This document shows positions 26,301 through 38,300 of a DNA stretch of 64,000 bases, piece after piece. The DNA comes from Megalonaias nervosa. Taxonomy: Eukaryota > Mollusca > Bivalvia > Unionida > Unionidae. Within the stretch, counting starts at the first letter, position 1, and every line of letters begins with the position of its first letter. The stretch is from NCBI GenBank assembly GCA_016617855.1, contig JAECUM010001128.1, positions 62,001-126,000 on the forward strand. The letters run 5' to 3'. Under the pieces are notes generated by a model. The model searched no databases, had not been told where the DNA came from, and saw only the letters and a program-made list of their open reading frames with translations. The position numbers and the translations under genes are program-made.

Positions 26301-29300
26301 TGGTCAGATTGATGTCAGAATAATGTGACTGGGTGGGACATCATGCTACATGTCTGTGGCATGATGCCCCAGTGCTAGACATCACTATAAACTGCCATAC
26401 TGCAGACATTGTAGCAATATGACTGAAAAATTGTTAAAGCTACATACAAAATCCAAATTACACACGCACACACAATAAAGAGATGCATATATAATTTTAC
26501 CAGTCAGCACTGTTACATGGAATTCAGATTTAGTTATTAAGCTTAGGACAGCCAGAAAAACAGATGAACATAGATACTGATGAAAAAAGCAGCAATCTTC
26601 ACTTGTACATTACTTACTTCATCATTTTCCAGAGCCTGTGGACCAGGTGCTCTGTGTTCAGAGCGCTGTCTGTTGTTGACCTAGTGAAAGGTGGATTGGC
26701 TATCAGAAGAGCCAGTGCTCGGTACCTACAAAAATACAAATAACTATTCCATTAAAAAACTACTCTTTATATATATATATATATACACTTTTCTTAACAA
26801 ACAGTTCTTTTAAAACTTTGGAATTCTGGTTAAAGGTTAAATTGGCAGTATTTGTTTTAGGAAAAAATATACCACTTTTACCATTTTTAAATGTTTACCA
26901 TACTATAAAATAGATTTAAGATAAGAAACTGATTTTTCTTTCTTTACACTTAAAATATGACCAAAATATTTTTTCAATATTAAACCACCTTGTTTTTCCA
27001 TATGTCACATGTTTTTTTTTCAAGTTATGAAGACTTTTTATGTTACATCCTATTATGAGTGACATAAGAGGTTCTTCACACTGCACTTTCTAACTAGAAT
27101 TCGGGGCCCCGAGTGGCCGAGTGGTCTAAAGCGCTCTCCGTTACGGATCACTGCCATCTCACCTCTGTCTGCGTGGGTTCGAGTCTAACATTCGGCGAAT
27201 GTGGATATGTGAGAAAGCTTGCCAGTAGCTTCTCGTGGGTCGGTGGTTCTTTCCGCGGATTTCCCGGTTTCTTCCTCCACCATTAATACTGGCCGCCATG
27301 TATAGCCTATCGTGTGCTGAAAAATGGCGTTAAGCCCCACAACAACAACAACAACAACTAACTAGAATTCTGTGTTTGTAAAACATGTATCCATGATTCC
27401 CTGTTTTGACCTCCACCCTGAGTTTGATCCTCTTGGCTAGGTCCTCAAGCTTCAGGGCTGCCTCATAGGCAAATGTCACTTGGGAATATGCATTTGTCTT
27501 TTCATGTGCTGTAACTATAAACAACAGTTTCCAAGTTATAAATCAGGAGCCAAGTCCCTCTGGGGCAAGGATGGCCAATATATGGGTGGCCAGAATAAAG
27601 AGGTTTGATTAGCAATAGAATGGCTTTATGGATGCCAAATTATGTCACCAGTCTGTACAGAAGACCTGGATATTTCACTGCATATGGTGAAAAGGGTGTT
27701 CAAGGATCCTGGGGTATGACCCAGAAGTCCTAGTCTGAATTATGTTGACACTTGGGTCAATGATCACACATGTCAATTCTCCAACTTGTGAGGAAAACAG
27801 TTGAGGAGTTATCTGAAATTGGTGTAGTTTTGTGTATGCACTATTTGCTTGGACTGATAGTACAATGAACCAGATAAACCCAGATCTCTCAGTACGTTAT
27901 GTGATGGCAGATTTGGGTCTAAAATGTTTGCAATTAGATGCCTTTATACAAAAAAAAAAAACAATCACTAGTTTGGATTTGTCCCTGCCTGACATACTGG
28001 TCTGGATCTGTAACTACTTGATATACTGGTCTGGATCTGTTCCTACATGATATACTGGTCTGGATCTGTCCCTGCCCAATACACTCGTTTGGATCTGTTT
28101 CTACCTGATACAATGATCCATACCTCATATTCTGGAAAAGGAACTTTATTCCAATCACCTCAGCACTAATAACCTATTTGTGTTGCTGTGCCATAAAGCA
28201 CCAAACCAAACCAAAACCCACTATACTGGTCTAGAATTTGTCCTACCTGACATACTCATCTGAATGTCACTATCTGATGTACAGGTCTAGATCTGATCCG
28301 ACCTGATATTATGGTCTGAATCTATTCCTACATGTTATACTGGTCTGGATCTGTCCCTACCTGATATACTGGTCTGATATGTGCCTACCTGATATAATGA
28401 TCTGGACCTGTCACTGTCTGATATATTTGGTGGATCTGTCCCTACCTGATACACTGGTCTGGATCTGTCACTACCTGATATACTGGTCTGATCTGGTTGT
28501 TCCTACCTGATGTACTAGTCTGGATCTGTCCCTACCTGATATACTGGTTTAGATCTGTCCCTACTTGATAGCCTGGTATAGATCTGTTCATACCTGATAA
28601 ACTGGTCTGGATCTGTCCAACCCGATATACTGGTTTGGATCTGTCCCAACCTGATATGCTGGTACAGATTTGTTCATACCTGATAAACTGGTCTGGATCT
28701 GTCCCTACCAGATATACTGATCTGGATCTGTACGTACCTGATATACTGGTCCGGATCAGTCTCCACCAGGTCCAGAAGCCAGTTTAATTCCAGAGCATTC
28801 ACATCAGCTGAAATGGTAGTAAAATAGTATAAAGACTCAGTTTTATAAAATGTAACATGGATCAAAATATGCTTGCTATTTATATCTCATCAATGCAGGT
28901 TCTTTTTACATATCCAATGGCATTCTCAAGAATTTAATTAAAATTCATATTCAGTCACATACCATATGTACTTGCTTATAAGTTGACCTTTTTGACCGAA
29001 AATTTGATTCTTGCAGAGTAGGGGTATTCTTATAAGCACAACATACAATAAAATCGATCACATAGGGATAATGTTAGACACTCCAGATCTTTGCAGTACA
29101 CAAAATACTGTGAATTCAAATATTTTTATGTCTCTATGCCACTATTCCCATTCAGAAATGCATATATGGTATGTGCTGGCTTAATCATTTTATGACAGTA
29201 TTCATTACACTTAACTTGAAGCTACAGTTATTTGGATTTTAAAATATTATGGGTATATTAAATACTACCCATCACAAAGTGAAGTGTCCATCAGTGTTGT

Positions 29301-32300
29301 TTACTGTGGGTATTTACTAGCAATTATAGTGCTTCTCTTTATGTGCTAGTCCTAACAACCTATATTTGCATTAATATTTGTGCTTTGCTGTTTAAACATT
29401 GAATATGATGCAATAACAGTTTTGATTTAACTTGTATTTTCCTTTTCTGTAAGTTATATTTTTAATTCTTTTAATTCCCAAGTTTTCTGCCAGTGCATGT
29501 GACCTGATAAGCCCTTGGCTTGTAAAGTCAGTCCTCACTTGTTTTCAAGCTGACAATCCTTTTAATCAAGCCATGAATTTGGTACATGTACTTGTTCAAT
29601 GCCAAAGTAGAGTTCTACATCTTCCAGCGAATGTTTGACCTTAATGCCTTTTAGCTTGCAAAGGCAGCATTCTATTTTCCTATGTGACAACCCTTTGACT
29701 GATCTGCATGGATGATAATAGCTTAGTGCCAAGTAACTGAGGGTGGTTATGTGAACTGCCCATGATCTTGCCTCACAACTGACATGTGTTCAGTTGTAAC
29801 CCTCAACAGATTTCATAGACTGAATGACATGTGTTCAGTTGTAACCCTCAACAGATTTCACAGACTGAATGATCAAAGTGTTACTGACAGTTTCCAAGCT
29901 CAGTCTATACAAAAGCACCCGCATATGACAGTGAAGCCAAGGAAACAGAGTCAGATGATGACATTTATGATGACTAGAACATGAGGATTCATTAGATGTT
30001 TTGGGAGGATTTTAGAACTTTATAAGACAATGAGGATGACATTTACAGGATACAGTCAAATAAAAAAGATGTGGGCTTAACTTTAATTGTTCATCTGTAA
30101 GACACATGGAATTAACATATTACATGATATTGTGAATCAGATTTTTCTGGACTAGTTTTACATTCAGCATATGACCTACAATTGAATTCATGGATTTATC
30201 ATACAAATGGATATAAAATGACAAACATTATGGATTATAATTGATTTAATTAGGACAAATCATAAGTTGTCACTTTATTTGTGACATGTTCCAATCCATA
30301 ACATGATTATATTTTACACTGGTTCTGTCATTTTGTTCATATCTACCTATCTATTTGGGCATATTAATTTTGCAAAGTGCAACTCTGACTCACTGATTAC
30401 AAGTCACACCTTCAGATGAATCTGACTTGCAAAATGCACCTCAGCTTAAAGAAGGGTGAAAGAAAAATTGGCAATTTATAGCACTAAAAAGAGTGAGTCT
30501 ACTTATAACCTAGACTAATAAGCAAGCATATACAGTATGTAAAAAATTTATGTCACAATTATCGAATTAGGCATAATAATATTTTCATTGTAGTTATACT
30601 ACTTCATATGCAACAATGTTTTGCATGATCACACATCATCCATTAATAATATTCATGTAACTGTAGCGTGGCCCTAGCTGTTGTACCAATTCATCCATAA
30701 AAAGCACATGGTTGCTATTTTTAGATACAGTAATCCCAGTTATTGGTTGTACCTACTCTATGGACAACTGATTGTTAGATACATTGAAAAATAACAATGA
30801 ACAAAATTTTTTAAAAGTTTTGGTTTAACGACTGCAAAATGTATGTGCCCAAATGTGTACTTATTTTTCAATGCAAGTAAGTTTTAGATTGTTCTGTACT
30901 TTTCATGTTTTCAACTGTATGAGCAATTAATGTGCATCAAAGAGACTATATATTATACGGCATTCTAAAGTATTAACAAGCAAGTCTTGACACCGTTGAT
31001 GCTGCTGCTGATGCCATCAGAACAATGACACTTGAACATTACTTTCTGTTATGAAATCATTAACAGTTAAAAAGGGTAAATGTGACTTGCTTTAGGCATA
31101 AATAAATATTTTTTCCTCTACAAGCTTTTTTCTTCTTTACAGGAAATTATTGAAAAGTGAAATCTTGAAATCAATTGTACAAGGCTAAAGGATGATGCAT
31201 TAGTAGTACCTGGTTGAAATGTAAGAAAACCACTAATCCATAAAATTACTGTAAAGTTTATATTTAGGTTAGAAAACCATGGAACTCACCTTTGATGAAG
31301 TCTACAAGCACCTCTAAAGCTGTTACTCGGATGTCTCTGAAGACACCATACTGAGCATAACTTTTGAAGATATCAGAATTGCTGGGCAGGTGTCCAAATT
31401 TCTGAAGGATGCGTATGGCTTTCAAGCAGCTGAAATAACACAATTAATGCAACATATAATGAGCTGAAATAACACAATTAATGCAATATATAACCAAGTT
31501 CATTTCTAACAATAGCAAAGTCAGAAAGAGCAACATATAATGAGCTGAAATAACACAATTAATGCAATATATAACCAAGTTCATTCCTAACAATAGCAAA
31601 GTCAGAAAGAGCAAACTGAGTGTTATTGTGCTGTTACGTCTATGCAATATTTGATTTGATCAACAAGTTATGATCAATTAATGCATTCAAATTTTCTTTC
31701 CTAGACCCACTTAAAACAAAGAGGCATGCATGGATCCTTTTTTCTGATACAAAAGACAAAACACTGGCTGTTATTTGCATAACATGAAATAAATCACAAT
31801 CAAAACTGATTGATGATGGCTTGATATACTATTAAATTAACTGCTAAAAACAGTCAATGCACACAAATTTGGAAACATCTTTACGAAATTCAAAATTTTA
31901 ATAAGAAATCATATTCTGTATGATTCATTTTTTCAAACAAACCATTTTCACAATAAATAACACAAGTTAAATACCAATTAAAAGTCTGGCCAAGAAAAAG
32001 TCATTTTAATTTGATTTCAGTGTAATATTCATAAATGTGATATGCTATCATCTATTCAAATATTAAAGAGTCCATCAACTGTCACAGCGATGTCATTAAG
32101 TGCTTATCTTAGAACCTAATTCAGTTCCTACTCAGCAGTTAAGGGTTTTATATTGATACTGTTGAGAATTAAATGATCCTTCAATATGATGGCACAATCT
32201 AATTAGCTGATTAATTGTCTCTAGTCAATTATGATCCGGTTGAGAACTTAATGATCCTTCAATATGATGGCACAAACCAATTAACTGATTAATTGTCTCT

Positions 32301-35300
32301 AGTCGATTATGATATATGAAAGGTGCTAACATTACAGTAATATCTGGGTGTAAGTAAGCCTAATTTCTTCTTAAAATTGCACACCATGGGCAAATCCTAA
32401 GTTTTTACCTTTAGCTTTTGTTGTTGTTGTTGATGTGGGTTTAACACCATTTTTTAGCATAAGATAGGCTATACATGGTGGCCAGTATAACTTGGTGGAG
32501 GAAGAACCCTGGACAATCCAGGGAAGAACCAATGACCCATGAGAAGCTACTGGCAGGCTTTCTCACATACCCATGTTAGCCAAGCCTGAGACTCGAACCC
32601 ACGCAGACAGGTGAGATGGCATTGATCCTGAATGGTGAGCGCTTTAGACCATTCGACCACTTGGGGCCCCTTGCCTTTAGCTAATCTGAGAACCGGTCTT
32701 CAAAAGTTGCAGTGATACTTTAAAAAATAACTTGAAAGTTCTAATAAAATGAACCTATTTTTTGTCCTTTCTCTTTCCTTTTGGTACATTAAAAAAACCA
32801 ATACAGTGTTCTGGTACTGTAACTGCTGCATGCTATTTTTATCAGTACAAAGGACAAAGAGCTGTACTCTGTCATTGCCATGCACCATCAACAAAGTATT
32901 GTCTTGTGACACTTAAAATACTACTAAAGGAATTAAAAGTGCAAACATATTGATGGGTTTGACCTCAACAGTTTATGAATGCAGTTCTAGCTAAGAAGCT
33001 TTAGTTCATCTGCATTTGCTGACAATGGATACACACAGTATGATGCTCAATAGTGTTGCAACAAGTACCCAGTTATGAATCAAGTACATCTTAGACTCAT
33101 GTCCAAAATCTAGAATTTCAGTACTCAATGAAAAAAGAAGATACTGTCTGCTGACAATTTTGGAAGACATGTTACTTATGATTTTCTTCAAGCATGAGTT
33201 AAATCTGATTTCTTGGAACCAATAAGGTTCTTTCTTGTATCTAAAGTATCATCATCGTCGTCGGCATCCGTCCATCTTCGTGCGCCTTCTGCTAGCTCGC
33301 CGTATAGCAGGTCCTTGGGAATGTGGCCTGGGTTCATTCTCTTGACGTGGCCAAACCAGCTAAGGCGCCTCTTGCTGAGAATGGAGAACATGCTGTTCCT
33401 GCTGGTGCATTCCAGAATCTCTGTGTTGAGTACTTTGTCCTGCCACTGGATGCGCAGAATGTGCCACAGGCATCTCAGGTAGAAGCTGTTGAGTTTCCTT
33501 TCGTTGCTCACGTAGGTGGTCCATGCCTCGCTGCTGTAGAGGAGTGTGCTGAGCACACAGGCCTGGTAGACGTGCAGTTTGGTCTTCTCAGTGAGGCTGG
33601 AATTGTTCCAGACCCTCTGGTTCAGTCTGTCCATAACTGTTGCTGCCTTGGCAATCTTGCCGTTCACCTCAGCATCAATGGAGAGCGAGCTGGAGATGGT
33701 GGATCCAAGGTATGTGTAGTTCTCAACAACTTCGAGGTTGTACCCATCAATGGTGATGGTGGGAGGGGAGTCTGCATCCAGTGCCATGACGTTCGTCTTC
33801 TTCAACTGATAGTCAGTCCAAACTCCTTGCAGGCGTGGGAGAGGCAACATACCAGCTGTTGCAGTCCATCTTCCGTGTATGATGTCAAGGCTGCATCGTC
33901 GGCAAAGAGCAATTCACAGATGAGAACCTCTGTGACTTCAGTCTTTGCATGGAGACAAGCGATGTTAAACAGCTTGCCGTTAGCCCTGGTGTGGATGTAC
34001 ACTCCCTCGTTGCAGTCCTTGAAGGCGTACTGGAGGAGCATGAAGAAGAAGATGGCAAAGAGCGTCGGCACAAGGACGCAGCCTTGCTTCACTCCACTGC
34101 TGACTGGAAAGGCCTCCGATGTTGTGCTGTTGAAGCACACTGTGCTGTGCATGTTCTCGTGGAACGACGTGACGACAGCAAGCAGTCGTGGGGTGTAGCC
34201 GATCTTCTCCAGGAGCCTGAAGAGTCCACTCCGGTTGACCAGGTCAAAAGCCTTCGTCAGGTCTACGAAGGCGATGTAGAGGGGCATCTGCTGCTCATGA
34301 CACTTCTCCTGCAGCTGGCGTAGTGAGAAGATCATGTCTACAGTTGACCGGCCAGCTTGGAAACCACATTGGGATTCTGGGTAGACACGGGAGGCTAGGG
34401 TCTACAAGCGCACCAGGGTGACACGGGCAAAAGCCTTTCTGACGATGCTGAGGAGGGAGATGCCCCGGTAGTTGTTGCAGTCGCTACGGTCTCCTTTGTT
34501 TCTATACAAAGTGACAATGTTGGCATCTCGCATATCATGGGGGATGTGTCCCTGTTCCCAGCAGAGGCAGAGGAGTTCGTGCAAGGGCTGGAGTAGTGCT
34601 GGTTTCCTGCTCTTGAGGACTACAGGTGGGATGCCGTCACTCCAAGGGGCCTTCCCACAAGTGAGGCAGTCGATGGCTTTTCTGAGCTCTTCCAGGGTGG
34701 GGCGGTGTGTCTAGTTCCTCCATGACTGGTAGGTCTGGGATGGCATTCAGGGCGGTATTGGTGACGATGTTTTGGGTTGCATACAGCTCGCGATAGTGCT
34801 CAACCCAGCGCTGCAGCTGTTTTCCCTCGTCTGTGATGACTTCGCCCGTCTTGGACTTGAGGGCACAGTCTTGGAGGTTGGGTGGCCTGTTGCCTTCTTG
34901 ATACCCTTGTACATGCCTCTTGCATCCCCGGTGTCGGCAGCTGTCTGTATACTGGTGCAGAGGTTCAGCCAGTAGGTGTTGGCGCAATGGCGGGCAGTCT
35001 GCTGGGCATTGTTCCTGGCAGTCCTGAGGGCATGCAGTGTACTACGGCTAGGCGCAGTCTTGTAAACCAGGAGGGCTTTCCTCTTCGCCTTGTCACGGGC
35101 TCCATCTCCTCCCAGTTGACCTCATACCAGTCGGTATTTTTGCGCTCCTTCTTCCCGTAGGCAGTAATGGCTGAATTGTACACAGCATCTCGGAGGTGGG
35201 ACCACTTGGAGTCGATGGTGTCATCAGGTGTCTCTTTGGTGACAGCCTCCTGCAGCTTGCTGATGAACTGCTGTGTCTTCTCTGGGTTGCTTTGCACAGC

Positions 35301-38300
35301 AGGTGTTGATGTGTGGGCGACCCTTCTTCTTGGCATGGTGCAGCTTCTTGGGTATCATTCGCACCTTGCTGGCCATGAGGGAGTGGTCCATGTCGCAGTC
35401 GGTGCTGTGGTAGCTGCCAAATTGTATCTCAAGTATATGTGAAGTCTATATGCAACACTTTTTAGAAACAAATGGGAGAATGCTTCCATATTACCTAATT
35501 TGATTAAATGATTTCGTAAGTTATGCTACTTGAAGTTTAATAAGAGTTGAACTTTGTTTAGCACAAATATTGTGAATCACTTTAAATCTGTGAGTAATGT
35601 GGTTTAATTAAAACAACTTCTTGCAAATTACATTTCTTTGAGAACACTTACACAATCACTTCATTGTCAGAAAATAAACTCTGACTGAGAAAAGATGATG
35701 ACATTCTTTTGCAGGTACATGTATATAGGTATATAGAAGCAAACAATCTTAATTCCACTGCTTTAATTAAGTTTGCATTTGGTTTTTACAATGTTTTTAA
35801 TGACCACTAAAAAAACAAAAACATAAAGCTCTTGACACTTAGGAATTAGAGACTAAAACAAAGTCAATAACAGCAAACTAGATTTTTGGAAACAAAGTTT
35901 CTATCTTTTTAACATTGTTCTGTCAAAACTGAATTTCATTCTCTCAACTATCACAATGTTTCTGAACACAATCGTCAATGCGTGGAAAACATTACTCAAA
36001 TCATGCTTTCATGAGTGGTATTTGACCCAGGTAATTGCTCGGTTAAATGTATGGGAGGACATTGGAGATGTACTATCAGAGATGGTCTCAACTGACCTGA
36101 AAACATGTACTCTTAAGCCAATTAACACCAAGTGGAGTAATTATGCGTATGACAAAGTGTAACTTCAGATAGACGTGATTAAAATAGACTTCAAGAAAGT
36201 GAGTATAAGTAGCTCATGTGGAATAGAGAAAACTATTAGTGATTTATTTATTTATATATTTATTTATTTATTTATCGTGTGCAGTGCATGCCCAGCCATT
36301 TAACAGCGTCATCATCAGCAAGGTGCATAGTCTTGCCTGGTGATAAACAGAATAAACAATGCAGTAAAAATGTATTTAGTCATGACACGATTTTACTCAC
36401 ACATGACATTGCATTCCCATTAATCTATTTATTCAGTATGGCACCATGTCTCTCAGTCAATAATACAGTGCTTCATAATCTATACATTATGCTGGACATT
36501 TTCATGAATAAACAGGGACTAATGTTACCAAGGATATGTGGGCTAAAAACTGTGACTGATGTTTTATTTTCTTGAACTTTAATGCGTTCATGTTTCTAAG
36601 ATTTTCCAAATAACAGTGGTAGGCATTAATTTTTCTCAGGTATTTTTTGGTTTATAAACAGACACAATATAAGCTTTGGAAACCAAAGGGTACAAACCAG
36701 GTGTAGTTTTGCATTAACTGCTACAAAATCAAACTTTCAAGTTCATGAAATGTATCTTGTAAGTAAAATTAAATTGTAATTAATAAATTTCTGTTGTTCC
36801 TCATCTTTCATAAACACATCATAATATATATTTTTCTGCATTATAAATACAACTGATATTAAAAGAAACCAACAAATGAAGCTGTGATGTTGGTATATGG
36901 AATATGGCAGAATAAGGATGAGAGATCTCTGCCTTGAATATCAGTTTGGTTCATATTTTGTTGTGACTCTAAATTCAAAATTGGAATCAGATCTTCTGAT
37001 TACTTTTGTATCACTAAATAAGGCCAGCTCATTTTTATATTTTAAAGGACACATGACCATAGTCATGATAGACAGCCATGAAAATGCAATGCATCAAAAG
37101 GGATATTGTGTTCTGATTGGTCAGTCAACATGACACATGACTGCAATCTTTTTATGGCAATATTTTAGCTGACATAAAGGCTTTAGTGTGTGCATACTAC
37201 ATACAAATGCAAAATCTGCATTTATTATGATGGAAAAGGTTCTAATATTTCGTACTTAAATTTTGAAAATGCCTGAGAAGGGGGGGTGGGTGTCAGGGTG
37301 TGAGTGGTAGAATGTTTTCAGATCCAAACTATATAGTTTGTTATTACAATTTAGAGTCCTCTACGGCCTAATACTAAGAGAGAGGAAACTGAAACTTTAC
37401 TGATGCATAAATTTGTGAGTATTGTATGCCAACTTAATTTAAATTATAAGTTTGTCAAACATTTATTATCTTTAACTGATGTTTGTGATCTTGTATCCAT
37501 TAATATTAAAATCCATTATAGTGTATGAGAAGGAGACTATAATTTGTATGTATCAACAAAAGTTGCTAGCACTGCCACCCTCCCAAACAAATGTACATGT
37601 TAACCCAAATTAGAGTCACCTTTGCTATCTCATATCCAAGCTAATGCTGTAGTTGATGTGTATGGGCCCCATTGCTCATGAGTTATTAAGGGAGTGGCGT
37701 AATTTAAAAAAGTCTGAAAGGGACAAATATAAAACATAAAAAGTAACTGTTACCAATGAATGTAGTTTGCATAATACATTTACTCTCTACCCAAAACGAT
37801 GACTTATATTAAAGTTCTCTGATCATTTACTCTGCCAAAATGACCCATGATATAAAAAGTTTTCCAAACATTTACTCTCTGTCTACAATGATGACCCAAG
37901 GCTGAGAAAGTTCTCCAATATTTAACTCCATATCCACAATGATGATCCATGACAGAAAAAGTTTTCTGTTTAATCTGTATCCACAACTATGATCCAAGGC
38001 TGATAAAATTCTCCAATGATTTACTATGTATCCACATTGCTGGATCAAAACTCAGAAAGTTCTTCGCAAGCATCCCAACACTGGCATAAGACAGAGAAAG
38101 TTCTCCAATCAATTTTTATTGTGTATCTACAGTGCTGGAACAGGACTAAGAAAGTTCCTCAATGATTTATGCATAATGCTGGGCTGAGACTGAGAAAGTT
38201 CTCCAAACATTTACTCAGTATCCACAATGATGGTTCAAGACCCAGAAAGTTCTACAAAAATTTGCTCAGTATCCACAATGATGGTCCAAGACTCAGAAAG

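Noticed and set aside
27103..27190. Functional tRNA gene
   Set aside because: Promoter boxes are present but the cloverleaf cannot be closed, and the sequence continues into a SINE body with target-site duplication. The same holds for the tRNA-like heads at 25620 and 61700-61803.
33213..34323. Plus-strand open frames of 89 to 291 codons
   Set aside because: They are antisense to the LINE reverse transcriptase; the minus-strand reading shows all the conserved motifs.
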